Assembly: GCF_023343835.1 (NCBI RefSeq)
Contig: NC_064438.1
Span: 16,349,077-16,413,076 of the forward strand
Direction: 5' to 3'
DNA: 64,000 nt
From: Lagopus muta
Taxonomy: Eukaryota; Chordata; Aves; Galliformes; Phasianidae
Part shown: positions 49,701 to 62,500 of the stretch, piece by piece
How positions within the stretch are numbered: position 1 is the stretch's first letter
How the letters are laid out: every line of letters starts with the position of its first letter
Position numbers and translations under genes: made by a program
Notes under the pieces: generated by a model
The model's database searches: none
The model's input: the letters and a program-made list of their open reading frames with translations, nothing else
Told to the model about the DNA's origin: nothing

Positions 49701-52335
49701 TGCACTCCTGAGATACTTCTGCTGAGCTGCCCTGTAAGTTTTCAGGTACCAAAAGCCCCTGGTAGGGCCCTGAGAGGACCAGGTATCTCCAATCTGAATC
49801 CAAACACAGGAATCCTGTACTGCTTGCATTGTGTCCCCAGGAGTGCCGTTCGGTCAATATCCTGAGCCTTGGGCATCCTCCAAAGGTACTGGGCTCTTCA
49901 CAACTCTGTCCTTGGTTGCATTTGCTTTTGAAGCACTGCCAGAGGAAGAAGAAATGAAGATGGGTGCTCCTCATACACAACACTCTAGGGTTAAGCTCAC
50001 CCAGTGGAGGCTGCAGGGTGACAGTCTCCCATTCCCTTCTTTGCCCCCAGACATTAACAGATTGCTTCAAAGAGCTAAAGAACATTGAAAACCATAACCT
50101 TGGGGGGTGGGAAGTGAGAGGGGGATATGCTAGGAAATCTGGTATCAATCTATTTGTTATCTGTATTATATCTAGCTCTGGAAGTAATGGATTCACAGAT
50201 CTTCTGGGAAAAATATCCTACACCTGGTTATTGTGCATCACAATTCTATAACAATAATGCTCTGTTGGAAGGCAGAGTGCGAAAAACTAGGATGCAAGCA
50301 GAAAGGAAACATTGAAGTGGCACTGTGGAGAGGATTTTGGTGTAAAGCAAAGCAAGGATCCAAGAAGTATAAAGCCTTCAAAGTAAGAAAATTTGTGCAG
50401 TTAGTGGCATCATGCGATTGCTTGCTTCTGCAAAGTCTTGGCTTTGCTCAGCAAAGAAGTTATTTGGAGCATGCCGTTGGGCCAAGAGGTCTGTGTTAAT
50501 TGGAAAGAAAAAGAATTTGTGACAGTGGCACTGCCAGGGCGTTTGCCTAACTGATGAGCTACTTTGTGATCCACAGCCAGGAAGGCCAACCTTCTGGGCC
50601 TCTGGTTTTACTTCCCCATTTAATTATTTGTCAGAAAAAGGGCCATCTCCTTTTAATGATTCGTATGATGCATAAAACAGTGAAGTCTTTGGCTCTGCTG
50701 CCTTAATACAAATGCACACTGCATGTGGTTTGTTTACAACAGCCTTCCAAATTAAAAATGAAGCAAGAAACTATGAACTACACAAGTATGTTAAGATAAT
50801 CCTGTGATATTTTGAGGCAAGAAGTTGCAGCAAGCACAGATGAAATCCTGCAGTAACTTAATGCAAAACTGCATTTCTTCTTTCCATACAGTATATCCCA
50901 TGCATTATCTGTTGCTCTGCAAATTTTCCTGTTAGCAGAGAGAAGACAAGGATAAATATCACTAGGACTATCAGGAAGCAGAAGATAAAAGTTCAATCTT
51001 TACATTTTATATCTGGAGCTTCAGATCCTGGAGGGAAAATTCCAGGCATTTCATGTTGAAATAATGGGCTTTCATGACTGTAGACTGCATCAAGACACAC
51101 ATCCTTAGCAGATTTTATTTATGGGCAGTTTTGGTCAGACCATGCCTGTGTGGATGTCCATACGTCCTTCAAGGTTAATAAGGTTAATCTGTTGACCAAA
51201 TTCAACTAAATGAAGAAGGGTTGAAATCTCAACAGTAAATTTGTACGTATTTTCTGGAGACTGATGTGGAGGGGCAAAACAGAGTCCAAACGCAAAGTCC
51301 AAGAGCACCAAAATGGCAGATTGGTTTGCAGGTCTTTTTGGGTTCAACACGGCCCTCACTGTCTCCTGTCAAAAGAGTATAGGTGGGGGAAAGTGTTACA
51401 GGAGATAAGGAACTGAAATCACTGTGGGAGGGGAAAACATAGGGGACAGAGTACACGTTGGTTGGAAAATGTACTTATTTCTGCAGCTTACAGTACAACT
51501 AATTTTATTACCAGGGCCTGATACGTGGTGTCTGGTGTTAATAATTAATATAATTATGTCTTCCCCTGTTCCCCACCATTTCTAATGAACAGCGTTTGCT
51601 TTTTAGCTTTCCTCCACACATTTCTTTATAGCTAGGCCTCTTGCCTCAGGAACCTTCTCACCTCTGTTGCCTTCCATGATCTCAAAACTGCTCTTTACCA
51701 TCACGGGGGATGGCACAGAGGTCCCATCCCAGTCCCCAGCAGCTTTTCCTTAGAAATGCTAATAGGATCTGCGTTGGAAATGAGATTAGTAGACTGAACT
51801 TGAACATTTTGTTTCAACTAAATGGATTAACTCGTGGGTTTGTACAGCCAAGCATCCCCCTCAGCAGCAAAACCATGAAGTTGTTGTTCAGAAATGCTTC
51901 TTCCCTCTTCTTAAAGCTACTTAGTTTTCACAATACTAATAAGCACTTGGGCTAAATCATTAACATTCCTCAAAGTTTTGTTGCTTTTTTTTTTTTTTTT
52001 TCTCTCAGCCTATGAGGAGGATAAAGGGTTTTGTTAGGGTTACAGTTAAATCAGAGGTGTTTGTGGCTCAGCTGGCTTTGTTCTATAACCGTTGCTTTTG
52101 GGAGCAAAACGAGCAGGGCTGGCTGCCTTGCACTAAGGTTTGAGTCCGGCTTACTGATGCCGAGCTTACTGCCTTGTATCAAATGAGCACGAAAAAAACG
52201 CGAGGAGACTTGAAGCGCTGCTGCTTTTGCCTTAGATCCCACAATGAACACCCCGATCTCCACGCTGCGTTTTAGATTGGGGACACACTTAAGGCAGGGC
52301 TGAAGAGACTCGAGGAAAGAAAACAGCCCCTCCGC
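46766..52335. other. Intergenic region between the exon-like segments and the tRNA gene
   Basis: No gene is supported here. The stretch includes a GC-richer patch around 47510-47950 with overlapping chance ORFs on both strands, and a 169-codon minus-strand ORF at 49687-50196 without recognisable domains. There is a T run at 51986-52001. A micro-exon continuing the coiled-coil at about 47084 is conceivable but has a poor acceptor. Confidence 0.6.
52320..52323 (-). terminator. RNA polymerase III terminator for tRNA-Ala
   Basis: The minus strand reads TTTT (then CTTT) starting 13 bases after the tRNA 3' end, a standard Pol III stop. Confidence 0.8.
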
Positions 52336-52408
52336 TGGAGAATGCGGGCATCGATCCCGCTACCTCTCGCATGCTAAGCGAGCGCTCTACCATTTGAGCT
52401 AATTCCCC
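52336..52408 (-). tRNA. tRNA-Ala (anticodon AGC)
   Basis: The 73-nt minus-strand gene begins GGGGAATTAGCTCAAATGG and ends GCATTCTCCA. It folds as a full cloverleaf: seven-pair acceptor (GGGGAAT with ATTCTCC, one G-U, A discriminator), D arm GCTC/GAGC, and anticodon arm with loop CTTAGCATG giving AGC. The T arm GCGGG/CCCGC encloses ATCGATG. Internal A box (TAGCTCAAATGG) and B box (GGATCGATGCC) are present, and the tRNA has no intron. Position 54 is A rather than the usual T, as in some vertebrate Ala-AGC genes. Confidence 0.96.
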
Positions 52409-52439
52409 CGCGCACCGCCTCCATTCTCTGCGCGTCCCC

Positions 52440-53530
52440 TCACAGCCTCACCCCGCCCCCTTACCCGCGCACCCGGCGCTTGTTGTCAGGCAGTTTGGCG
52501 CCCGTGCAGCGCCTCGGGGGGCGTGGCTCCGCACCCCGGCCAATGCCGAGGAGCGGGGGGCTAGGCTGAAGGGAGAGCGCCACCAGAGGCCCCTCCCGCC
52601 GAGGCCGCCTGCCGGCTCCGAGCTCCTCGGCTCCGGATTGGACCGAAAGAGTTTATTATTTTTTAAGAGGCCTTCGCTCTTCCGATTGGGTCATGGAAAC
52701 GCCTGTCACGGTGACGTTCCCCTGTTGCTAAGTCGGGAAGGTGGGAAGAGAAACGCGCCCTTCTCGTGCGCCGACTGGCTAGCAGGAAATCGACGGCCCA
52801 CCCCCATCCCCTTTTAAGCCCATAGCAGCGTTCCGACTGGGTGACTGACAGCGAGGAAACTGCCAATGAGAGGCCGAACCGCGCGCACCGCCCAATAGCA
52901 AAGGCGCGGGGCGGTGCCGGGGCGGTATGATTGGCAGGCGGGGCGGAGGGAGAGGAGGGCTCGCAGGCGCTGATATGTCCGCCATCTTGGAGCGTCGGTG
53001 ATGGTGGCGAGCGGTGGCTTTCCCGCCTGAGCGGAGGCAGCCCGGGGCCTGTGGCGGGGTGACGCTCTTGCTGAGGTACGTCGGGTACAGCGGCGCTGCG
53101 GCCTTCCTCCGGCGGAGCTCCGGAGGGCCGACGTCTCGCTCGGGGCCCTTCCGCGGCGGTGCGGGCCCGGCGCCTTCCCCCTCCGTGCGGTGGCTCGGGG
53201 CGCTCCTCGGGTGGCGCGGGGCCGGAGCCCGGAGTCTGGCGGGGCCGCGTGGCCCGGCGCGTGTCGGCGAGCTCCTCGCGCGCGGAGCCCTGAGCCCGGG
53301 CCGCGCTGGGCCGCGGGTGTGGGGTGCCGCCGGCATGGGCGCGGCGGGGAGGGCCCAGGGCCGCGGCCTCGAGCCCTTCGGTGGGGATCGGAGCTGCTGG
53401 GCACCGTGGAGGGGCCGTGCTGGCATGGAGCCGCCTTTGGGCGCCGAGCGCCGCCGGCTGGGGCGGAGCGGGGCGCGGCGCCGCGCGGTGCGGTGCGGTG
53501 CTCCCCGGGCAGGCTGAGTGCTGTGGGGAT
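52440..53530. promoter_or_regulatory. PPP6R3: CpG island promoter of PPP6R3
   Basis: A sharp rise in GC and CpG against AT-rich flanks. Six CCAAT boxes are visible: 52540, 52863 and 52892 direct; 52637, 52685 and 52930 inverted. GC boxes occur around 52907-52945, with no TATA box near the inferred start. TGACGT at 52712-52717 and CCTGTTGCTAAG at 52721-52732 form a CRE/RFX-like pair. CCGCCATCTT at 52979-52988 is an inverted YY1 motif near the probable start site. This is typical of a ubiquitously expressed housekeeping gene. Confidence 0.85.
52975..53075 (+). other. PPP6R3: Putative PPP6R3 exon 1 (non-coding 5'UTR)
   Basis: Transcription probably starts around the YY1 motif. The segment ends CTCTTGCTGAG before the donor GTACGT at 53076, inside the CpG island. 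Assignment to PPP6R3 (SAPS-domain regulatory subunit of protein phosphatase 6) rests on the vertebrate order LRP5-PPP6R3 on the same strand. The coding start, expected to read MFWKFD, is not in the window. The 5' boundary is estimated. Confidence 0.6.
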
Positions 53531-53702
53531 CCGTGTGCTGCTCCCCGCCGCCTGCAGTCACTTGTGTGGCTGCCGGTTACCAAACTTCTCTACTGTGTCT
53601 CGGTGATAAGCCAGCGTTACCTTACTGGCAGCTCGTTTTGCTTTTACTTTCCTACTTTTCTTCTTTAAAATCACTGCCACTGTATTCCTGTGAGGGTGCT
53701 GC

Positions 53703-53755
53703 TTTTTTTTTTTTTTTTTTTTTTTTTTGTTTTTTGTTTTTGTTTCTTTTTTAGC
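53703..53755. repeat. T-rich simple repeat
   Basis: T26 followed by TG-interrupted T runs, about 630 bases into PPP6R3 intron 1. Confidence 0.85.
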
Positions 53756-56343
53756 TGTTATTCTTTTTTGTTAGAATTTTGCTGAGAGTGTGGCAGTGTT
53801 GGTTTACCTGTTGCTAAATACACCTGGCAAAAATCTAACTCTGAACCTGCTGCTTGTTTTTGTTTTGCTTTAATAGTTACAAACTTCTCTAAGCGTAAGG
53901 GGGAGTTGGTGTTACAGCCTTGTGACATAAGCGCGGGTGGAGCTGAGGTCAGGGGATTCTCTTCACCAATGTGACATAAGAAGCAGCAGCCTATGCAGAG
54001 CATCCCGAAGTTCTGAGCAGAGGAATACAGAAAGCGTAGGAGTGATGTAAAAGCCTTAGGAAATCTTCCTGGAGAGCGGTTGACTGCTTAAAAATGAAAG
54101 GTCGTATCACAGGTTGTGATACTTTTTATATAGACATTCTCTTTCAGTGGTAAGGAAGTAAAGGCACTCCTAGCCATATAAGTCTGAGGGTGGATTTGTT
54201 TTTAAATGCTGAATGTTAGGCTGGTTTAAAACTTCCAGTTCATACATACTGCGTGTGTGAACTGCACAAATACCCAGCAGCCTTCTTTTTGTTCTTTGTG
54301 AGCTGCTTAAATACCTTATTTCAGTGATTTAGCTGGAATACTGAAGTTTGATAAACTGCAACAAGTTTTCAGCACGGCACATTTTCACGTGAGAGACTGA
54401 TTGCTCAGTTCTGTGTTACCTCTTTGTGCTCTGATTGGGAGGCATGGACTAACTGTAGCTTGCAGGAGTCTTTATTATGCAAATCTAAAAGAACAATACA
54501 GAATTATGTTTCCAATATACAACTTGTTAATGAGACCCCATGCAGATGGGGTATGCAGTCAGCATGTTAAGTTCTGAACAGTTTGTAATCTTAAGTACTT
54601 CTGCAAAGGCGCTGAAATGATGAGTTTCATCTATCTGTGATATTGCTTTAACACAGATAAGGTTTTATTTCCTTACTGTGGGAAATGCACATGCAGTATC
54701 AGATCCCACACTTCTGAGTTAGTAACGGAATTTATCTTCTAAGGAGACCTTGTTTTGGCCAGAAGACCTGCTGGAGGGTTCTGTTTGCAGCATAATTGAG
54801 GAAATCACTGTTTCACATACATTTGCAGTTTAGGAATTCAGTAATTCTTTAAGCAGGGTGTTGCATTATCACTTCTTTGCAAGCAAGTTAGATTGATATG
54901 TAAACTGCAGTGCTTGTTACGTTTCTGGATTCTCTTAAATATAAGCTGCTAATGTTCCATTATGGAATCAAGTATATTACATAGGTTGTGTGCATCTTTA
55001 CAGTACTGCTTGCAAACTGCTCACTGAGCTTCTGTTGATTTGGTGAAGTGAGGAAATCTGTTTCCTTCCAAACGCTTATTTCGCGCCCCTAGCAGAGATG
55101 ATGCTGTAGATGGGATATCAACCGGAGTGGGTCAGCTGATGATCTCAGGGTGAAATTCAAGTAACTTGAATAGAAATTGTGCAGTGCTATAGCAGAAAAT
55201 TCTGTGTGTAACGTTAATATGGTTAGAGAGTGAACTCTAGTGCTGTGGTTCAGCAGCTTTGCTTCTCTGCTCAGCTGAAGCTTGAAGTGCACATACTGTG
55301 CTGCGCTACGCAGCTGGCTCCAAACAACCTTTATGTGACTGAGACCTTAGGGGAGCGATACTTTGGGCTCTCTGGTGGGGTTCCCTTTCTCTCAACCGAT
55401 GATGTCCTCTTTTGTCCAAGTGCTTGAAAGGCTTTGTAGTGTTAATTTAGCTCTGCAGGTACTTAAGCAGATCACTTTGTATTGCTGTATTGAAATATTT
55501 CATCTTCTAGCTTCAGTGTTGCTGCACTGAACACAGTATCTTTGTAGCAGTAGACTTGTGTGTTCATTTCTCACTGATAAGTGGGTTCATTGGTGGTTGT
55601 GATGGAACTACAGCTTCTGTGGGCAGAGGAGGTCCATTTCCACAATAAGATAGGATGTCACAAGCGTAATGTGTGGCATCAAGTTCTGGCTGTCATAGTA
55701 GAGTTTTCGTTTGTGACCCTCAAGGTTTCCCTATGCTTTATATTACGTGGCAGGTTGAGGATGGTGTGTTTCTCAAAGTAGGCACTGCATCCGATTTCAC
55801 ACAGGAAAATACATCTGATAGCATTTCTCTAGAGCAAGACATGAAGCCATGATTTTTGGCAAAGGTTCCTACAGTAATAAAACACATAGGGATAGATCAA
55901 AAATAATATCTTGCTTGTCTCGACTGATTTCTTCTAGTAGGAGGAGAAGAGCAAAGGACTCAAGGTAATGTAGTGATTGAGTTCAGTTCTCATGTTCTAG
56001 GGTGGGAGGGAAGTCTGGAGGATGAACCAGAAAGTGCCGAGAGTGGACGAATGCTGAAAGCTTTGCATATCGTGTGTAAGCATTTTGGTGATGTGTCAAT
56101 GTTCCGGCATCTGTTGTAGAAACCATATGCTACTAAGCAACTGAAGTAAAATGTTTTTCTACTCTTGGGTATTACATACAGCTCTATAGCTGGTTTGGGA
56201 TGTTTTTCAGGAATCTAGATGGGCTTAATGGATCCGATCGGGATGACGCTGGGTGTAAGCTGCTAACAGCTTGCTTGTGGCCCTTCTGGAGCATTTTGGT
56301 AACAGTTCTTCACACGAAACTGGGAAGAAAAAAATCTTATTGA

Positions 56344-56386
56344 TTTTTTTTTTTTTTTAATTTATTATTATTATTTTTTTTTTTTT
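56344..56386. repeat. T/ATT-rich simple repeat
   Basis: A T run, AATTTATTATTATTATT, then another T run. Confidence 0.8.
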
Positions 56387-56526
56387 ACTCATAGATTTTG
56401 TCCTGAGCTGTGTTTATTTCATAACTTCCCTTTGGTGTTGAGAAGAATATATGGAGTGTGGGATGAAAAAAGTTCCTGCAGCATATCAACCCCCTCGGCT
56501 GTTGTTTCCTTTTGCCGTTTTCCCAG

Positions 56527-56582
56527 GATCATAGAATTGTTATGGTTAGAAAAGACCTGTAAGATCATCTAGTCCAACAGTA
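56527..56582 (-). mobile_element. Short CR1 3'-end fragment, reverse orientation
   Basis: GATCATAGAATTG, then AAGACCTGTAAGATCATCTA and GTCCAACAG match the inverted CR1 terminus. Similarity fades after about 55 bases, although the following 100 bases may be older CR1. Confidence 0.8.
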
Positions 56583-59500
56583 GGTAGCCCCATGTGGTCC
56601 TTCCCTAATCCTGTTAAGCGGACCTATCAGTTCCTCTCCTGTGGGGCTTAAAAAGCCTGGAGCACTCAGTGACAGGATCTGTGCCACGTGCCGTGTACCT
56701 GCAGCAGGAGGGAATACCTGAAGGACTTCAATATGCAGCTGTGTGGACTGTGAAGCTGTGGTATGTGATATGGCAGTGTATGTTGTCTCTTCCTCTGTAA
56801 CTGAGCAGACTGAAAATACCCTCTTGACAATGCTGGGAATCTGTTGTTACACAGGAGCGAGGGACTGAGTAAAAGACTGGAGTTATTTGGGGTATGTTGG
56901 CAAAGTGGGTAAGGAGAGAATGTATGAAATGGATAAGGAGGATTTGATTAAGATTGAACTATGGTATGAAGGGCAGCAGATTTTAATTTAAAAACAAAAA
57001 AGCTACATATACACGAAAGCAGAAAGTGCCTGATGCTGAGACTTGCGGGTTGGTTTCCTTGGAGAAACACCTAAGAACTTTCCTATTTAATTTTGGATGA
57101 GGTGATTCCAAGCATTCATATGTACACTGCTACACTTCTGTGGGGAGGTGGACTGTGTGGCCTCATGGTCTCTCTTCTGTGTCCATTTGGTCTTCTGGAG
57201 GCTGGCTCCTGTTGGTTGCACCGAACGATACTTGTGAAAGTATGGAAAACTCTGAAGCCTTTTTATGGAGACTCTGGTCCTGGTGAGGCTCTGTGGAAGG
57301 GCCGCCTGAATCCCTGAAGCTTGATAACAAAACCCAGTTGTGATTGAGAATGGAAACTTTCCAACCAGTGGTTATTTGTAACAAAGTTATTAAATGTGTT
57401 CCAGGCTATAGCAAATACTGTGTTAAAAGCATTCACCTTGTTAGCAGCTCTCAAGTGAATCCCAGGGGCTTTTATCCCTGCTGCACAGTGGTTCTGCCCT
57501 CACCTTCAGTTTGAGCAGTGTGAGAGCAGAAAGCAGGGGAGCAGTGGATATTCCTGGGGTCTGGCTTGCCACAGATCACTGTTATTTCGATGGTACTTGT
57601 GCTGTGAGGAGTATCAGCTGCTGCCTGCTCGGGGTGGATTTCTGCATCCTATACCAGAGTACTTACACGGTTAGCATTTCTGTGACACAAACTGAAAATA
57701 CAGGTCTTGATGCTTGGTTTACTGCTTTTGGCTTTCATGTGCGTGCGTATGTAAGTAGTGGAAGCAAACTCTTCCTAACTGGAATTTACAGTCGGATAAA
57801 AGGCAAGGCAAGGTCTTGGTGGAAAACAGCAACAGAAAGGCAGAATTCTCTTTCTTATGAAATGCTTTGTAATCTTACCTTTAACATACGTGTAGGGCTG
57901 TCTTGGTGCTCCCTTCATAGTGATGAGGTAGTTCTTTAATCTGTCTTCTATTTAAAATGCTTAGCCTTTTGTCGCTGCCTTGACAGACTTGCCATGTAGC
58001 CTGCAATTAGCAAGCTAGCCCATCAGGAATATCTAGTGAATTACATTTGTTTGACAAGTTCAGCTGCTGGCACCAAACATCTTGGGGAGGGAATGGAAAT
58101 AAAGATGGAAAGTCTAGAGACAACACATGTGAAGCCATAGCGGTGGCAGACTCGGTTCTGGGTAGGTAGGTTTCCTCTGAAGTTGTGACTTGCAGCTATA
58201 GCAAACTTGCTTTCATTTTGCTGCTGGCCTGGGTGCATTCCAGATGGAAATCTTTGACAACTGCCAAAGCACAGAGGTTGCATGCCTTACCTCCCATTGC
58301 CTGTCTTTGTACCCTTCTGGCTGACACAAAGGCTGAGTTTGGTGCTCCTCATGGTGCTGGCTGAGGGCTACCTGCACTTGGCTGAGGTTTTTCCTGCCTT
58401 GAGTGGCAGCTGTAGAAGTCGTACTGAACTGCATGTTGGCAGTGAGTTCTTCCTTTTGGCTGTGACAAGCCTGCGTTCATCGAAGGATCCTTGTTTGTGT
58501 GCTTGATGCCAACGATGGGCTTTTTGTTACTCGAAGCCACCTTTTGGCCTTTTAATGGTAAAAAGGTGCTGTGTGCTGAACGCTTGATTTATATGAAGTT
58601 TATCTGAGTCTCCCTGAAATAAAGGAGGTGGTAAAGATGCGATTGCTGGAAGGTCTGCAGTTCTTAATGGTCAGCGTAAAACTAAACATGATGCTGTTTG
58701 TGTTGACTGTGGTGGTCAGTGTGCAGCTTTTATTTTAACAAGTGGTGCTTCAAAGAGGAGAGGTGGATGAGGATTTAAAGGCGAAGCAGCTAGAAACCTG
58801 GTAATTGATGAAAGATGCTGTAAGACCACTGCACTACTTGCTGCGCTCTGCAGCTTGTAAAAAGAGATAATAATTGCTGTCACAGCTGTGAGTTGATATT
58901 AGCATTTAGCACTTAGCTTTTATAAATATCTGGCAGCTAATTCAAACCCTACAATTCTTCCAACATTACTGAGTTCTTCCTGTTACTTTACCAGTGATGT
59001 TATGGGATCTCTTTGCTCATCTAAAAGGGACGTATTTTGCCATCAGACTCTGAGAGTCGTGCTGTGTCTGTGATTCTTCAGCTTTATTGTTTTGTCGATG
59101 AAGACTCTCCTAGAGTTGCAATCCAAGAATTTAATACTGCTGTAATACCAGTACTAGGTGGCTGGGGGCTGAACTGAAAACATGGCTCTTTCTCAACCTA
59201 TTGCATTGTTTGATTGCATTTATTTCTCAGTAGATGTGTCAGGTACTGTTTTTCTGCTTATTAACATGATTTTGATGGTGGATGGGAACAAATATTTTTC
59301 TTTTTCCTGGGGTGATCTGTTCTATTGTGCTCTCCTGCTGTGCTTATACATCCAAAAAAGAACCCTGATGTGGCTGGATGGAGTGCTGGCTCCTCCTGGC
59401 CTGGGTGCTTGGACTCCAAAATGCAACTCGTAACTGCGTATCAATCTCTAACTCTCCAGTGACAGAATGGGAAATCTAATGGCCTGGGTTGGAATTGTAG

Positions 59501-62500
59501 GGATGGGATATCAAAGGCAGACAGTTAAATAAAAAAAAAAAAAGGAATAAAAATCTGTACCTCTCTGTGGTTGTCTGTGAAAAAGGACTGGAAGTCTGAA
59601 AGTCCTCCTAATGATCCAGTGCAAAGAACTGAAGCAGAGCTTTAGGAAGGTTTTGAAGACTGCTGAGAACACAAAGTGGGTCTTGCATTTCCCTTTGCAA
59701 CTTTTGGCTTTTTCTTCAAACATAGGATATGCGTGGCATGTGGAAGAAGGGGGCACATTCTGTTCTGCAGCGTTGATTATTTTTTTTCTGGTACTGCCCA
59801 TCAAAGTAGAAGAGCTCCATGGGGACAGGATGCATTTGCTTGAGGCAGCAAACACACCTGTGTCTGGGCAGTCTGATCTAACCGCAGTAAGAGCACGGCG
59901 TGCTAAAACTCAGGTTCATGCAGTGGGGCCAGCAGGAAGGAGGGTAACTTGGTGGTCACTCGAAGCTCTACAAGGTGCCTTCTCTGTGACTTCCATTATT
60001 TGCTGGTTTTCTAATTTCTCTTCTAGATCTTACATAAGCTTAATGGTTGTTGTTTTGAGTGTGAGCAAAAGCGAGCAGGACTTGGTACAGTCTTCTCATT
60101 CAAGGCAGTTATTCTTAGGTTGGTAAGCTGAATCTCTCAGCTGCTGCTGTATTTTAATTTCCTTGCTTAACAGATACATTGAAGTAATTTTCTTACTTTC
60201 GTTGTGTTGATAAATGTGCAAATGGAGAAGCTGCAGTACCAAGCATAGAGAGGATCTAAGTTTTGGTACATGAAATCAAGATTAGGAATCCTTTTCCTCA
60301 AGTGTAAGTTGAAGTCAAGGATTTATTTTAACCTGCTTGAATTATAGATTAAAAGAAGAAATATCTTCAGTTGTTCTATTCATGCTGTCAGAGCTGCACG
60401 CTCCGAATTGTGCCGTAGGGATTCCAGCCTTCAGCTTGAAGAGGAAAACATGTTTGTTTGTGATATGGTCATACTAGCCTGATATGTCATCTTAGCCTGG
60501 GTATGTGCACAGAATGGGTTGATTAGTTCTGTCCTTACAGCATATGGTAGCACAGAAGTTCAAGATAAAACTTTTAGGGGCTCAGTCTTTGCTTTATGAG
60601 AAGGGCAGTCTTGCTTGACACTTGAAAATGTGCAGCTGTCAGAATTTATCTTAATGGTTCTCTAAGCCTTACTATGAGGAAAAGCAGGAACATTTTGCCC
60701 GCAGTCTTTGTCAACTGGTGAAGTTCAGGTGGTCTGTAACGTGAGTGGAGAGGTCTGGGGAACCTTCAGTGACAGTGAAGAGTCAAACGAGAGGGAAGTA
60801 CATGACAGCAAGTTTGGGTTTAATTTTTAGGGCGTTAACTTAAGTCCATTCTAATTCTGGTGGCAGCCAGAGCTGATGGGAGCTTCGAGAGGCAGAGCGG
60901 TGCCGGGCTCCCAGAGGCTGCTGCCAGCTTCCATTTCTGAACTGCAAATGTTACAAAGTATGCATTTTAACAAGACTGACATGTTGCACGGTAAGAAAAC
61001 TTGTAGGACTTGCTTACGCTGCCCGTACAGAAGGGCACTCTTTGCTGACCTGGTTCGAAGTTACTGAAGCAAGCAGCTTTCTTCTACCTCTGTGTTTTCA
61101 CATACCTCGAAACTTGACTTGCATCCAACTTTCAAGGTCTAATCAGCAAGGTGAAAAGGAGGATGAACTTGTTTGTCTGAACAGTTAAAGGTTGTCCAGA
61201 TAAAGCGGGTATGTTTACATTATGTACTGCAATGCCATGGAAGAAACATCCAAGCCAATTGTGCATGGGCTTTTATATTTACAACGTGCCATGCCAAGTA
61301 CTGACGTAGGGTCAGAAAGCTGTGTGGGCTGTTGTGCTCTGCTTCATGAGGGCAAGCTGAGTGTAGGTCTGAGTGGCTGTAGTGTAGCAAAGTGTCTGAC
61401 ACAGCTTTGTTGTTGTCTGTTAATGCTGCTTCTGCTGCTGCTTTACTATGAGAAAAAAGTTTCCTGTTGCCTGGTTCTGGTGAACACATTCTAACAAAGA
61501 GCCTTCTCATCCCTTCCGTGCTTGTTTTCAGCAGTGTCCCTGCTGGTTGGGGCAGCGTGAGGCAGAGGAGGTGAGACATTGACCCAGCACTAGTGCAGCC
61601 GAGGTGGTAAATATCATTGATTTTTATTTTTTTTCTGTTGCCTTTCAAGTCTAATAACTGGGGATCATGAACACAAAAACCCCCACGCTTGTTGAGAGCA
61701 CCAACTGAAGCAGAAAGGAATAAATGCTTAAAGACTTCTGCTAGAATTCACACATCTAACCTTAAAGCTGTCTCCTTAAGTTAGGGTTTTTTCCTTTAAC
61801 ACTCAAACAGGAAAAAAAAAACCTGTACAACCTCAATAGTAAATTAGCAGTACTGTTTTGTTTTCCATTTCTGGCGAAGCAGTGCAAGAGTCCAGGAGCT
61901 GTGTTGGGGATTGTCGTGCAGTTGGGAGAATACAACTGTTGCTGAATTGTCTTTTCAGCCATATGGATCTTACTCTCGTCAACTGCAGAAAAACTTTCAT
62001 GCTGCAATCTTGAAGCAACTGAAAGTCATATGATTTGAAACAGAGATGGAAGAGATGCATCCTGGTTTCCCTGTCTCTACCAGTGCTCTCCCTGTTCCTT
62101 GGCCACACAGGCCCTGCTGACTGGCAGACTCTTTGAGCTCCTTCAGCATGTTGATTTTGCAAAAAAAAAAAAAAAACCCAAAAACAAACCCAAACCACAA
62201 CCCTCTTTCCTTGCTTCTCACAGCAGCCTCATCTGTCGTGTTGTAATGTGTGTTTTCGCTCTGAAGTGGCTTGCAGAGGTTGGTCAGGTGTGGTGTCAAG
62301 GGGAGACCATTCTGAGTGGGTAGTGTTGGGACTGCTGGCTTTAATGTGATTCTGGGGGAGGAAGAGATGTTCCTGATTAAATTCTGTAGTAAACTGCAGT
62401 ATTCTGATGTTCTAGTGAGGACATATTTAGATTCTCTCATCCAGGTGTTTGGACAGATTTGTTAAAGGAGTGATGATGATACTGTTTAGTCTCTTAAATA

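Noticed and set aside
52663-53583. Minus-strand ORF of 306 codons, with others of 260 and 196 codons and plus-strand ORFs up to 167 codons
   Set aside because: They lie in the CpG island, where GC-rich sequence lacks stop codons in most frames. The products are low-complexity Arg/Pro/Ala/Gly, and the region is explained as promoter and first exon.
59611-60126. Plus-strand ORF of 171 codons in PPP6R3 intron 1
   Set aside because: It opens from an internal ATG, has no recognisable domain and an overlapping minus ORF; no splice or promoter context supports it.
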